Assembly: GCF_000340565.2 (NCBI RefSeq)
Contig: NZ_CP007203.1
Location: 4,078,513-4,142,512 of the forward strand
Direction: 5' to 3'
DNA from: Nodularia spumigena CCY9414
Lineage (GTDB): Bacteria > Cyanobacteriota > Cyanobacteriia > Cyanobacteriales > Nostocaceae
DNA length: 64,000 bases
Within the stretch, counting starts at the first letter, position 1; each line of letters starts with the position of its first letter. The notes below the pieces were generated by a model that was given only the letters and a program-made list of their open reading frames with translations, was not told the DNA's origin and did no database searches. Positions 1 through 9,088 of this stretch are shown here, one piece after another. The translations under genes were made by a program, and so were the position numbers.

Positions 1-840
1 GCTTCCCCTCCCTTGTCACCCACTGCACGGCGTATGGGTAAAGCTTGGTTGTAGTATTTGAGCGCTTCTTGCTTTTCTCCTAATGAGTCGTAGACACTGC
101 CAATATTATTGAGGGTGGTGGCTTCCCCTCCCTTGTCTTCCACTGCACGGTATATGGGTAAAGCTTGGTTGTAGAATTTGAGCGCTTCTTGCTTTTCTCC
201 TAATGAGTCGTAGACACTGCCAATATTATTGAGGGTGGTGGCTTCCCCTCCCTTGTCTTCCACTGCACGGTATATGGGTAAAGCTTGGTTGTAGAATTTG
301 AGCGCTTCTTGCTTTTCTCCTAATGAAGAGTAGACAGCGCCAATATTATTGAGGGTGGTGGCTTCCCCTCCCTTGTCACCCACTGCACGGTATATGGGTA
401 AAGCTTGGTTGTAGAATTTGAGCGCTTCTTGCTTTTCTCCTAATGAGTCGTAGACAAAGCCAATATTATTGAGGGTGGTGGCTTCCCCTCCCTTGTCTTC
501 CACTGCACGGCGTATGGGTAAAGCTTGGTTGTAGTATTTGAGCGCTTCTTGCTTTTCTCCTAATGAAGAGTAGACAGCGCCAATATTATTGAGGGTGGTG
601 GCTTCCCCTCCCTTGTCTTCCACTGCACGGTATATGGGTAAAGCTTGGTTGTAGAATTTGAGCGCTTCTTGCTTTTCTCCTAATGAAGAGTAGACAGCGC
701 CAATATTATTGAGGGTGGTGGCTTCCCCTCCCTTGTCACCCACTGCACGGTATATGGGTAAAGCTTGGTTGTAGTATTTGAGCGCTTCTTGCTTTTCTCC
801 TAATGAGTCGTAGACAAAGCCAATATTATTGAGGGTGTTG
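1..840. repeat. Seven near-identical 120-bp tandem units inside the TPR gene
   Basis: The sequence repeats with a period of exactly 120 bp (40 codons) seven times. Copies differ at only a few places, for example cttcc/caccc (E or G before DKGGEA), gagtcg/gaagag, and acactg/acagcg/acaaag. Near-identity at DNA level indicates recent unequal recombination or gene conversion, so copy number is likely to vary between strains and may be mis-assembled from short reads. Confidence 0.95.
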
Positions 841-1157
841 GCTTCCCAGCGTTTATTATCAATTTGTTGCCAAAGCTTCAGCGCTTCTTGCCATTTCCCA
901 ATCGCCTGTCGCAGTGATTCTGCTGTCCCTTGTTGATAAAGCTGCACTCCCTCTTGATAAACCCGTTCCGCAGCAGCGCGACTGGCATTTTGTTGAGTGG
1001 TTTCTGGCTGCTGTGCTATCTGCAACCCTTGGTTTCTCTGTGTCGCCCCCACAGCATCAGACAGCAAAACCGCACTCAGCAACAAAATTAAACCTTGGCG
1101 GGTGATTTTCGGTAGCAAGTACCAGCGAACTCGGTCAAAGTTGGCATTATTATTCAT
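1..1157 (-). CDS. Secreted TPR-repeat protein (N-terminal part; runs off the window)
   Basis: The minus-strand frame opens at the ATG at 1155-1157 and stays open to the window edge, giving at least 385 residues. The N-terminus has a charged stretch, then a hydrophobic core (GLILLLSAVLLSDAVGA) that looks like a Sec signal peptide. From about residue 105 the protein is made of 40-residue units of the type TLNNIGxVYDSLGEKQEALKxYNQALPIYRAV, which is the kinesin-light-chain-like TPR pattern. In cyanobacteria such N-termini often precede a C-terminal CHAT protease domain, but that part is not visible here. Role: probably a periplasmic or surface protein-interaction scaffold; no specific partner can be named. 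Confidence 0.85.
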   Translation of the reverse strand, partial: MNNNANFDRVRWYLLPKITRQGLILLLSAVLLSDAVGATQRNQGLQIAQQPETTQQNASRAAAERVYQEGVQLYQQGTAESLRQAIGKWQEALKLWQQIDNKRWEANTLNNIGFVYDSLGEKQEALKYYNQALPIYRAVGDKGGEATTLNNIGAVYSSLGEKQEALKFYNQALPIYRAVEDKGGEATTLNNIGAVYSSLGEKQEALKYYNQALPIRRAVEDKGGEATTLNNIGFVYDSLGEKQEALKFYNQALPIYRAVGDKGGEATTLNNIGAVYSSLGEKQEALKFYNQALPIYRAVEDKGGEATTLNNIGSVYDSLGEKQEALKFYNQALPIYRAVEDKGGEATTLNNIGSVYDSLGEKQEALKYYNQALPIRRAVGDKGGE

Positions 1158-1752
1158 TGTTTAGCCTTACACCCTCAAACCAGTGATTATTTACAGCCCT
1201 ATCCTGTCGCTATCAATTCTGATGATTAGTCAATTATTTAATAATCGCCAGTAATATTGCTGAAACTTTATGTTGATTTTATGGGGACAGCTAGTTAACT
1301 CATGTGTGGTTGCAGTTTTAGTAACAGATTTGTTGGCGGCGTTGGGGTGCGAATGCGGATTTAATCAAATATAGAACCTCACCCCCAACCCCTCTCCTTA
1401 GTAAGGAGAGGGGAGAGTTTTACGCGACTTCTGAGGCGGGGTGAGGTCAAAAAAGTGATTTGGATGTTGTTTAATTTATATTCCTGGATGCGGGGTTTTA
1501 ATCAAATACAGAACCTCACCCCCAACCCCTCTCCTTCTCCCAAAGGGAGACGCTACGCGAAGGTAAGGCTACGGTGTACACACAAGTGATCGAATTTAGC
1601 CCACACCGTAGCCCAAAGTGAGAGGCTAGCGCCATAAGCGTTCGCGGTAGCGTGCCGGAGGCTCTAGCTATGCCGAAGGCTTTATGCGGTTCGTTCCTCA
1701 TATAAAAATAAAATATAATGAATTTAGCAGTAATTCGGTATTAAAAACTTAT
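1158..1752. other. Intergenic stretch with dispersed repeats
   Basis: No convincing gene. It holds two copies of the cyanobacterial intergenic motif CCTCACCCCCAACCCCTCTC (from about 1377 and 1513), one followed by a mirrored ggagaggggagag arm. It also has a stretch rich in gctacgcg/cgtagc-type repeats (1550-1680). Copies of the same family recur near 10005, 18165 and 35995. Probably non-coding repeat DNA. Confidence 0.6.
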
Positions 1753-2361
1753 ATGGTTTTACTTCAAGAATTATCTGAACTTTTACAAGCAGAAGATCCC
1801 GAAGAACGACAAACAATTACTGGTGTCAGTTGGGAAAGTTATGAAATTTTACTCAATGATTTAGGTGATAGTCGGCAATATAGAGTTACATATTTAGATG
1901 GAGTGATAGAACTGGTGTCACCAAGTCGCCGCCATGAACGGAATAAAACAAACATTGGTTCTTTGCTAGAAGCTTATTTTCAAGAAAAACGTATTCGTTA
2001 TTTTCCTCTAGGTTCTACCACTTTCCGCAAACCAGCAAGCAGAAGCGGTACAGAACCAGATGAATCATACTGCATAGAGACAGAAAAAGAATTTCCAGAT
2101 TTAGCGATTGAAATAATAGTAACTAGCGGGGGGGTTGATAAATTAGAAATTTATAAAATTTTAGGTGTCAAGGAAGTTTGGTTTTTTAGAAATAATCAAT
2201 TTGAAGTTTATATTTTGCAGGGTGCAAATTATCAACAATTTGTCAACAGTGAGTTATTAGCAAATCTGGATTTAGTAATATTAGCGGAATATGCGATCGC
2301 ACCAGATCCTTTAGAGGCTATACTAGCATTTCGGGAAATAGTTAAATCAAGTTTGGGTTAA
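1753..2361 (+). CDS. Uma2 family (DUF820) PD-(D/E)XK nuclease-like protein
   Basis: 202 residues from the ATG at 1753; an in-frame ATG at 1684 would add 23 residues lacking family features. The Uma2 pattern is visible: YLDGVIELVSPSRRHE, then GTEPDESYCIE and FPDLAIEIIVTSGG with the acidic residues of a PD-(D/E)XK fold, then KLEIYKILGVKEVWFF. These proteins are greatly expanded in cyanobacteria and have no settled function; many are single genes as here. A nuclease fold is supported by the family; activity is inferred. Confidence 0.85.
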   Translation: MVLLQELSELLQAEDPEERQTITGVSWESYEILLNDLGDSRQYRVTYLDGVIELVSPSRRHERNKTNIGSLLEAYFQEKRIRYFPLGSTTFRKPASRSGTEPDESYCIETEKEFPDLAIEIIVTSGGVDKLEIYKILGVKEVWFFRNNQFEVYILQGANYQQFVNSELLANLDLVILAEYAIAPDPLEAILAFREIVKSSLG

Positions 2362-2372
2362 AATTTTGTAGC

Positions 2373-2978
2373 TTATGGAATAAATTCGTTTAATGCTTCG
2401 ACTAAAAGATGTACAGTTGTGGAAGGATTATCACTTTCTGGATTATGCGGATCATATTGCTTGAGAAGATTTCTAGCGTTTTTGATAGCAGTAGCTTGTA
2501 AATGTTCTAACTCTTCATAAATTAAATCGCTATTTTTTTGATATTTATTTTTTAGGAATTTATTTAACTTAGGAGTGTAATCTTGGCGAGGAAGTGCAGT
2601 GTTGAGAAATTCAAAATGCAATAAATACCATAATTCAAATGCTTCATTCGAGTAAGCAACTTGAAATCCTGCTTTCTTAGCATTTGCGATTGCATTTTTA
2701 AAATCTTGCTTCGGGCAATCATCTCGATCAAATACGCACCAAACTTGGTTATAATCTCCTTTATCATTCAACTCTTTTGCTGTTTCTACTAGCTTACTGG
2801 GATTATATCCGAATCCTCTGACATCTATTACATCTTTGGGGACACGAAAAGATTTAAAATAATTTGGTTCAGTTTTTTCACCTTCACAAATAATTAAAAA
2901 TCTTTCTCTTAATTTCCTAGTTGCAACTTTTCTCTCAGAATAACCACGATTTTGCGCTTTTCTTGTGTTTTTAGGCAT
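2373..2978 (-). CDS. RloB/AbiLii-like protein
   Basis: 201 residues. The N-terminus is basic (KNTRKAQNRGYSERK), followed by FLIICEGEKTEPNYF, VWCVFDRDD and NEAFELWYLLHF. These acidic motifs are typical of RloB, a TOPRIM-like predicted nuclease family. Its start overlaps the end of the upstream AAA ATPase gene by 8 bp, so the two are translationally coupled. ATPase plus RloB is the arrangement of the AbiL abortive-infection system (AbiLi + AbiLii). Defence function is inferred from the pair. Confidence 0.82.
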   Translation of the reverse strand: MPKNTRKAQNRGYSERKVATRKLRERFLIICEGEKTEPNYFKSFRVPKDVIDVRGFGYNPSKLVETAKELNDKGDYNQVWCVFDRDDCPKQDFKNAIANAKKAGFQVAYSNEAFELWYLLHFEFLNTALPRQDYTPKLNKFLKNKYQKNSDLIYEELEHLQATAIKNARNLLKQYDPHNPESDNPSTTVHLLVEALNEFIP

Positions 2979-4275
2979 CAGGATTACCCAAAATTTGACT
3001 TAAGTTACCAATAAAGGGAATAGCGCCATATTTGCCTTGAATATAATCATTTTCAAATGAAGCATCATTCCTGATTGGATATTCGACTAGGGAATATAAA
3101 TCTGTAGCACCATATTTATTTTTCTCTGTAAACCAAATCTGATCTCTCCGAAATAGTTTGTTACTTAGCAGGTTAGTATCATGAGTTATAAATATCAATT
3201 GTGCATTATTATAATTTGTTTCTTGAGAGTTAAATATTTCTACGATTGCTTTAGTAATTAGAGGATGAAGTCTAGCGTCAAATTCATCAAATATCAAAAC
3301 ATCACCATTTTTAAAAGTATCTACCAAAATCCCGGCGATAGAAACTATTTTTTGAGTTCCTTCGGACTCATGCTCATATAAATCAAATAATTCCAGAGAT
3401 ATATGATTACCTTGACTATCAAATTTTTGATGTACAGTTTTGATTAATGTTGCTTTTACAATTCCGCTCTTCACAATCATTTTTTTTAATTCTTCCGATG
3501 TATCTTCAGGCAAAGGCAAAGAATTAAGCCTGATTTCTGTTTCTTTTACTGTTATTTCTCTGATGCCTAAATCTAATTTTTTTATTAATTGAATAATGTC
3601 TGATCTATTATCATTACCTTCTGCTAAATAGCTAACTGTATAATCAGAAATGTCATCTAAGCCAGAAATTATTTTTAATTTTCTTGTGAGCCAATCTAGT
3701 ATTTTTTCAGCTATTTCAACATTAAATTGAGCAGCTACTGATAGAAAAAGTGCATTATGCCTAGTTTTTGAATCAATTCCTCCACCTTTAAAAATTTTAG
3801 ATATATTGAAGATTTCAGTAGATTCTTCAAAGTTACGTTCAAATATACGAGTTTCTCTTTTATTGGGAACATAAAATAGCCACTCTGAAATAACCCTTTG
3901 TTGAGTAGCTTCAAAACCATATCTATACTTTTTACCATCTAATAAAAAAACAATTTCAAATAAAGATGGTTCTGTTTCAGTTTCTGTACTAAGTCTAAAT
4001 GGTTCAACTCCTATTTCTTCTGTACTTTGAGTTTCTTTAGAGGAGTTAATCATAAACCACTTCATAAAGCTGATAGCTTTTGCCAGATTACTCTTACCAC
4101 TAGCATTAGCACCATAAATTGCAGCACTTTTGAGTAATGTCAGTTTATCGTCTACTGCAAAAGTATTGTTTTCATCAATTTTTGGGTCTTTGGCTACAAT
4201 ATTAGCTGCAACCATGCTAAAGGTGACTTTATCTTTAAATGATCTGTAATTACCAATACTAAACTCTATGAGCAT
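2971..4275 (-). CDS. AAA ATPase, AbiLi/RloA-like (SMC/OLD-type)
   Basis: 434 residues. It begins MLIEFSIGNYRSF, the usual start of AAA_15/AAA_21 ATPases. Walker A GANASGKS is at residues 55-62, Walker B VLIFDEFD at about 326-333 and the switch HD at 365-366. The long middle region is the lid/coiled part of SMC-like ATPases. It is coupled to the RloB gene just downstream. The pair matches AbiL-type phage defence, where the ATPase would sense infection and control the RloB effector; this role is inferred from context. Confidence 0.85.
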   Translation of the reverse strand: MLIEFSIGNYRSFKDKVTFSMVAANIVAKDPKIDENNTFAVDDKLTLLKSAAIYGANASGKSNLAKAISFMKWFMINSSKETQSTEEIGVEPFRLSTETETEPSLFEIVFLLDGKKYRYGFEATQQRVISEWLFYVPNKRETRIFERNFEESTEIFNISKIFKGGGIDSKTRHNALFLSVAAQFNVEIAEKILDWLTRKLKIISGLDDISDYTVSYLAEGNDNRSDIIQLIKKLDLGIREITVKETEIRLNSLPLPEDTSEELKKMIVKSGIVKATLIKTVHQKFDSQGNHISLELFDLYEHESEGTQKIVSIAGILVDTFKNGDVLIFDEFDARLHPLITKAIVEIFNSQETNYNNAQLIFITHDTNLLSNKLFRRDQIWFTEKNKYGATDLYSLVEYPIRNDASFENDYIQGKYGAIPFIGNLSQILGNPDA

Positions 4276-4468
4276 AGTTAAGTTCTATTCCTAAAGGGCA
4301 TACTCGTGAGATTTTCACAAATATCTAGTTTAAGCATAGCGGTTATCGATATATATCAACCAATAAATTTAGTAGTACATAAGCACTATTGAAATTAATG
4401 TCCGCTAGTGAAGCTTAATGATATTAAGACGCGATCACCTCTGGCGAGGCTTTGCCGATCGCATTTAT

Positions 4469-4963
4469 CTAATCTGCAAAAATGGCATCAAAGAGCGATC
4501 GCTTAACTCTGAAATTAATTGCCACCATATTCTGATACAGTTGCTCTAAGCTACTAATGGTGATTTTGCCATCTATTTGAAGCTTTCTGATCACTGCTAA
4601 AGTTCCCTTAACGTTTAGTCCTAGTCGAATGGCTTCCTTTCTGGCTGCAAAATCATCCAAAATGATATAGTCAGTTTGTAACTCGATTGCTAAAGCAATA
4701 GCTTCTGACTCTCCTTTTCCCAGGCGCATATTCAAACTATCAGCTAAGAAACTTAATTGAATTTCTCTGACTACAATATTACCGGAATTAATTAACCCTA
4801 TCACTTCCTGAAAAGCTTCATCAGGTTTAGCACTAATTTCCTGAGCAACAAAAGATGGTAAGTAAAATTCATCAGGATAATTCAGAAAGATATCCAAAAA
4901 TCCTAGCCGGGCTAGGAAAATTAATGGAGAGGAGTTAAAAACAACCTGCACAGGCTTTACCAA
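4469..4963 (-). CDS. PIN domain toxin, DUF3368 type
   Basis: 164 residues. The PIN fold acidic residues can be followed: NSSPLIFLARLG at the N-terminus, GKGESEAIALA in the middle, and TDYIILDDFAARKEA. DUF3368 proteins are VapC-like ribonucleases. The gene overlaps the upstream small gene by 7 bp, the usual antitoxin-toxin order, and VKGTLAVIRKLQIDGKI near the C-terminus is typical of the family. It probably cleaves RNA unless held by its partner. Confidence 0.82.
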   Translation of the reverse strand: MVKPVQVVFNSSPLIFLARLGFLDIFLNYPDEFYLPSFVAQEISAKPDEAFQEVIGLINSGNIVVREIQLSFLADSLNMRLGKGESEAIALAIELQTDYIILDDFAARKEAIRLGLNVKGTLAVIRKLQIDGKITISSLEQLYQNMVAINFRVKRSLFDAIFAD

Positions 4964-5196
4964 TTCCTCTCAATTGTGACATCCTGAGATATGAGATATG
5001 AAAACTCCAAACCCATCAAATCTAATAACTCAACAAATGTATCAAGCTCAATTTCCATAATTTCTGCTGCTTTTCTCAAGCTAATGACTCGTGAAAATAA
5101 CGCACCCAGAACAAACAAAAACGTTTCCTTCTGGTCAATGTCATTGAAGAGTTGGATTTCTGACGCAACATTTCTTAATACTTCTTTGCTGGTCAT
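4957..5196 (-). CDS. UPF0175-like antitoxin
   Basis: 79 residues, directly upstream of and overlapping the DUF3368 PIN gene. The segment VISLRKAAEIMEIELDTFVE resembles the helix-turn-helix of UPF0175 antitoxins. The pairing with a DUF3368 toxin is common in cyanobacteria. Its likely role is to bind and silence the PIN nuclease and repress the operon. Confidence 0.75.
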   Translation of the reverse strand: MTSKEVLRNVASEIQLFNDIDQKETFLFVLGALFSRVISLRKAAEIMEIELDTFVELLDLMGLEFSYLISQDVTIERNW

Positions 5197-5300
5197 GAGT
5201 CTTTTAGACTAAGGGTATGCTTACAGGATAGATGATTAGTTGTGTGATGCTCCAGGGACTAGGCAGCACAAATAAGCTCAAATAAATTGATACCAAAGTA

Positions 5301-5522
5301 AGAGGATGTTTGTAAAGTATCGATTATTACTAGCCCTGGCGACTAGAAGTCGCGGCTACACAGACAAAACCCGCCTGCGCGGGTTAAAAATCCCATTTTT
5401 TAATTAGTCCAGGTCGCTGGACTTTGCCTGTGTAGTAGCGTATCGCTAACGCGAAGCGTAGCCATATTATATTCGCCCATAGCGTAGCGTGGCGTTAGCC
5501 ATAAACTTTTCAAACATCCTCT
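5301..5522. mobile_element. MITE-like element, AGAGGATGTTTG inverted ends
   Basis: 222 bp bounded by AGAGGATGTTTG (5301-5312) and its exact complement CAAACATCCTCT (5511-5522). The inside has the cyanobacterial motif ggcgactagaagtcgcggc, a small inverted repeat (acccgcctgcgcgggtt) and repeated gtagcg/cgctac units. No coding capacity. A relative with ends AGAGGATGTCTG lies at 48469-48621. It fills most of the gap between the antitoxin gene and the TPR gene at 5574. Confidence 0.75.
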
Positions 5523-5573
5523 AAGATCGGCTTACAATGAGTGTCGGGAGTGTCATAACTCGGACAAACTTAG

Positions 5574-7400
5574 ATGAATGCTGACGAATTTTTCCAACAG
5601 GGATTTAATAAACATTTGCAAGGGGACTATCAAGAAGCCATAGCAAATTATACTCAGGCGATTCAGCTATATCCAGACTACGCGGAAGCTTACTACAACC
5701 TGGGTATCATTCTCAGCGCTGAACTTCAAGATTATCATGGGGCGATCGCCAATTTTGATCAAGCTCTAGAAATTAATCCCCAATTCGCTGAAGCATATTG
5801 CAACCGCGCAAATGCGCGTTACTTTTTAGGCGATTATGAGGGTGCGATCGCTGACTTTGATCAAGCTATAGAAATTAAGCCCAATTTTACCCAATCTTAC
5901 CACAGTCGGGGTAATGCCTACTTGGCTTTAGAAAAATACGACCAAGCCATCGCAAATTATCAACAAGCAATTGAAAATAGTCCTGAGTTAGCTACCCAAA
6001 TTAACTGCGATATTGCGAAAGCTTTACATAATCGGGGTGTGGCGCGTTGTAATTACGGCGACTATCAAGGAGCGATCGCTGATTTTCAACAAGCTTTACA
6101 ATGGCATCCTTATTTTGCTCCAGCTTACAGCAGTCGGGGTAACATTTACCAGATTTTAGGAGAATATCAGCAAGCGATCGCAGAACATGATCGCGCTTTA
6201 CAACTAGATCCCAATTTAGCGGAAGTTTACCATAATCGAGGTAATGCCCGCTATGCTCTAGGAGACAATCAGGGTGCTATCAAAGATTACAATTATGCTT
6301 TGAAAATTAAGCCCCACTTTGCGGAAGCTTACTACAATCGAGGTCTTGTTTATTCTCGTCTTAAAGATTTTCCCCAAGCAATTGCTGACTTTAACCAAGC
6401 GCTGATCCTCAACCCTGATGATGTCCAAGCATACTCTGAACGGGGTTTGATTCGAGAAACTTTAGGAGAGTATTACCAAGCTCTTGAGGATTATAGCCAA
6501 GCATTACAAAAAAATCCCACCTTAGCTTTAGTATACGGCTTGCGGGCTAATGTTCGTCGCCTGTTAGGAGATTATCAAGGCGCAATTGATGATAGTAATC
6601 AATCTCTCAAACTTCATCCTCATCTAGCTCAAGGATACTGCGATCGCGCTACAACTCGCCGTATTCAGGGAGATTATCAAGGGGCAGTTCAAGATTATAC
6701 TATGGCATTGCAGATTAATTGTAACTTAGCTGAGGCTTATTATGGCCGAGCTATTGCCTACGAATTTTTGCAAGATTTCGCCGCAGCAGTCGCTGATAAT
6801 ACTCAAGCAATACAGATGTTTCCTGACTTTTCTCCAGCCTACTGTAATCGGGGTAATGCTCATCGTTTTTTGAGAAATGAAAAGCAGGCAATGGCAGATT
6901 ATAATCAAGCATTAGCTATAAATCCCGACCTTGTAGAAGCTTATTACAATCGGGCTTGTTTGCGCTATACACTCAAAGATTATCAAAGTGCAGTTGCAGA
7001 CTATACCGAAGCATTACAAAGAAATCCTCAGTCTGCTACATTTTATAGCGATCGCGCCAATGCTCGCTATGCTCTGCAAGACTATCACGGAGCAATAGCC
7101 GATTATCATCAAGCTTTGGCTATTGATTCTAGTAGGGCTGAAGACTGGTACAATAGAGGTCGTAGCCTTTCTATGCTGGGAGACTTAACTGCCGCATTGG
7201 CTGATTTGAACCAAGCTTTACAATGTCAGCCTTATTGGGCTTCAGCCTATATGCTGCGCGCTGATATCCGCCGTCAGTTAGAAGACTATCAAGGTGCTAT
7301 AGCCGATTTCCAAAAATCTGCTGATATCTATAATCGAGACGGAAATATAGAGTATTATCAACAAATTCTTGAGGCGATCGCACAGCTTGAGCATTTATAA
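5574..7400 (+). CDS. Long TPR-repeat protein
   Basis: 608 residues made almost entirely of 34-residue TPR units with the consensus xAYYNRGNARYxLGDYQGAIADYxQALxxxP, about 16-17 copies, starting at residue 1 (MNADEFFQQGFNKHLQGDYQEAIANY). There is no signal peptide, membrane segment or enzymatic domain, so it should be a cytoplasmic scaffold. The units are diverged at DNA level, unlike the gene at 1-1157. No specific role can be assigned. Confidence 0.9.
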   Translation: MNADEFFQQGFNKHLQGDYQEAIANYTQAIQLYPDYAEAYYNLGIILSAELQDYHGAIANFDQALEINPQFAEAYCNRANARYFLGDYEGAIADFDQAIEIKPNFTQSYHSRGNAYLALEKYDQAIANYQQAIENSPELATQINCDIAKALHNRGVARCNYGDYQGAIADFQQALQWHPYFAPAYSSRGNIYQILGEYQQAIAEHDRALQLDPNLAEVYHNRGNARYALGDNQGAIKDYNYALKIKPHFAEAYYNRGLVYSRLKDFPQAIADFNQALILNPDDVQAYSERGLIRETLGEYYQALEDYSQALQKNPTLALVYGLRANVRRLLGDYQGAIDDSNQSLKLHPHLAQGYCDRATTRRIQGDYQGAVQDYTMALQINCNLAEAYYGRAIAYEFLQDFAAAVADNTQAIQMFPDFSPAYCNRGNAHRFLRNEKQAMADYNQALAINPDLVEAYYNRACLRYTLKDYQSAVADYTEALQRNPQSATFYSDRANARYALQDYHGAIADYHQALAIDSSRAEDWYNRGRSLSMLGDLTAALADLNQALQCQPYWASAYMLRADIRRQLEDYQGAIADFQKSADIYNRDGNIEYYQQILEAIAQLEHL

Positions 7401-7638
7401 TCTTGTAGAAAAGTTATATGCAAATCTTTACATTGTTTTGCACTTGATGTCTTAAAAATAACTGTATATAATTATCTATTTTTCATTATTTTACTGTTGT
7501 CATGTAACGTTAATGTGACGGAAAATAATGTTCCATAGCTGATAATTTTGCTAGAATATATTCAAAGCCTTTTGGAATCTTCTCTTCGTAAACTTCCTGT
7601 GCTTGTAGAAATTACCATCAACTTACCAAACTAACATT

Positions 7639-7806
7639 ATGAATCGCTTCACCTCTGGCTTGTTTGTAGGTTTGCAAGCGTCTATGTCATCTCTGGCTAT
7701 TTCTCAGAGAACGGATATTGCTGAAAACCTACCTCTTTCTAACTATATCTATGACGGTGGACTTAACTTTGACCGTGGATCGGGACGCATCGGGAGCGGT
7801 TGCTAA
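7639..7806 (+). CDS. patX: PatX-like heterocyst inhibitor precursor (RGSGR peptide)
   Basis: 55 codons from the ATG at 7639 to TAA at 7804-7806. The N-terminus (MNRFTSGLFVGLQASMSSLAIS) is short, positively charged then hydrophobic, like a signal sequence. The C-terminal end reads FDRGSGRIGSGC and contains RGSGR, the pentapeptide of PatS that binds HetR and blocks heterocyst formation. Known PatX proteins have exactly this plan: N-terminal signal, short body, RGSGR-type motif close to the C-terminus. The gene stands alone; tagaat at about 7553 could be a -10 box, but I see no TCCGGA DIF motif upstream. Function follows from the motif; it is untested here. Confidence 0.78.
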   Translation: MNRFTSGLFVGLQASMSSLAISQRTDIAENLPLSNYIYDGGLNFDRGSGRIGSGC

Positions 7807-8084
7807 ATCCGCCTTAATTAACTTGAATATTCTCTCATTTGAGTAATTACTGTAATATTCATGAGAGAACTTAAGCAGTGCGGTCGCCAATACTTTGTTC
7901 TGGAAATCAGACTACCAGAATTTTGCCGAGCGATCGCACCAAATTTCCCTTAATTCCAGGTCATTTACAAGTTGATGGCCTGTTGTTTTGTATTATACTA
8001 TAATAATAGACACTAAAGTCAAAAGTCAAATTGAATATTTTAAATATTCTTCAGATTTACTAAAAAAAAGCATAATTTCCCAAA

Positions 8085-8549
8085 ATGGCGCAAGAAATCG
8101 AGCGTAAATATTTACTCAAAGAAGATAGTTGGCGCAAAATAGCTCAAGGAAGTGTATATTGTCAAGGATACATCGCCACAAAAGATAAAGTTACTGTCCG
8201 GGTGCGGATAGTAGGAAAACAAGGTTACTTAACCATTAAAGGACCGAGCGTTGAATGTTCCAGATTAGAGTTTGAGTATCCCATTCCTGTAGAAGATGCT
8301 CAAGAAATGCTAAATACATTGTGTCAAAAACCTTTTATCGAAAAAATTCGCTACAAAGTAGAATGGGGTGGTTTAATTTGGGAAATAGACGAATTTGATG
8401 GTTTGAATAAAGGATTAATTTTAGCAGAAGTCGAACTCAGTGATCCAAATCAACAGATTTCATTACCGCCTTGGGTTGGGGAAGAAGTAACCCAAGACCC
8501 CAGATATTTCAATAGCTATTTAGTCACAAATCCCTTTTCACAATGGTAA
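8085..8549 (+). CDS. CYTH domain protein (triphosphate tunnel metalloenzyme)
   Basis: 154 residues, the normal length for a bacterial CYTH protein. It starts with the signature MAQEIERKYLL (ExExK type). Further alternating charged strands, RVRIVGKQGYLTIKGP, ARLE-like SRLEFEYP and IWEIDEFDG, line the predicted tunnel. Bacterial members hydrolyse tripolyphosphate or act as thiamine-triphosphatase-like enzymes; the substrate here is unknown. It is followed after 44 bp by the VOC gene. Confidence 0.88.
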   Translation: MAQEIERKYLLKEDSWRKIAQGSVYCQGYIATKDKVTVRVRIVGKQGYLTIKGPSVECSRLEFEYPIPVEDAQEMLNTLCQKPFIEKIRYKVEWGGLIWEIDEFDGLNKGLILAEVELSDPNQQISLPPWVGEEVTQDPRYFNSYLVTNPFSQW

Positions 8550-8593
8550 CTGTGCCTAATTAACTGATAACTGATAACTGATAACTGTTAAAT

Positions 8594-8962
8594 ATGGTTT
8601 TCCAATATACCGAAGCACTCGTCACCATAGCATCTGTTAATTTTGCAAACTTAGTAGATTTCTATACCCAATTACTTAATAAAAAACCGACATCTTTCAT
8701 CCCCAATGTTTATGCAGAATTTCAACTTCCTGGTGTAAGATTGGGGATTTTTCAACCTCAAAAAAACCATACATTAGAATTTGCTAACTCAGCAAATAGT
8801 CAGATAAGCTTGTGTTTAGAAGTGAGTAATTTAGAACAAGCGATCGCACACTTAGAAAAATTAGGCTATCCACCCCCCGGAGAAATCGCCACAGCTTCCC
8901 ACGGAAGAGAAACATACGCTTATGACCCCGAAGGCAATCGTTTAATTTTACATCAAAAATAG
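8594..8962 (+). CDS. VOC (glyoxalase/bleomycin-resistance) family protein
   Basis: 122 residues with the VOC layout: beta start YTEALVTIASVNFANLVDFYTQLLNKKP, EFQLPGVRLGIFQP, then SLCLEVSNLEQAIAHLEKLG and the terminal AYDPEGNRLILHQ strand. It is a single-domain dimeric fold used for glyoxalase, dioxygenase or drug-binding roles; nothing in the sequence picks one. The spacer to the CYTH gene holds a tandem tgataactga repeat. Confidence 0.8.
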   Translation: MVFQYTEALVTIASVNFANLVDFYTQLLNKKPTSFIPNVYAEFQLPGVRLGIFQPQKNHTLEFANSANSQISLCLEVSNLEQAIAHLEKLGYPPPGEIATASHGRETYAYDPEGNRLILHQK

Positions 8963-9088
8963 ATAACTTGCAAATAAACAAACACTCAATAAACCTCTCT
9001 GTTCCTCATTCCTCTGTGTCCTCTGTGCCTCTGTGGTTCATTTACTTCTAAAAAAAATGTTATAATAGGGAGTTATTAGTAATTAAGT

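Noticed and set aside
1-840. Possible CRISPR array
   Set aside because: The units are 120 bp, contiguous without variable spacers, and form an open TPR coding frame.
7507-7524. NtcA-like site upstream of the patX candidate
   Set aside because: gtaacgttaatgtg has GTA-N8 but then GTG rather than TAC.
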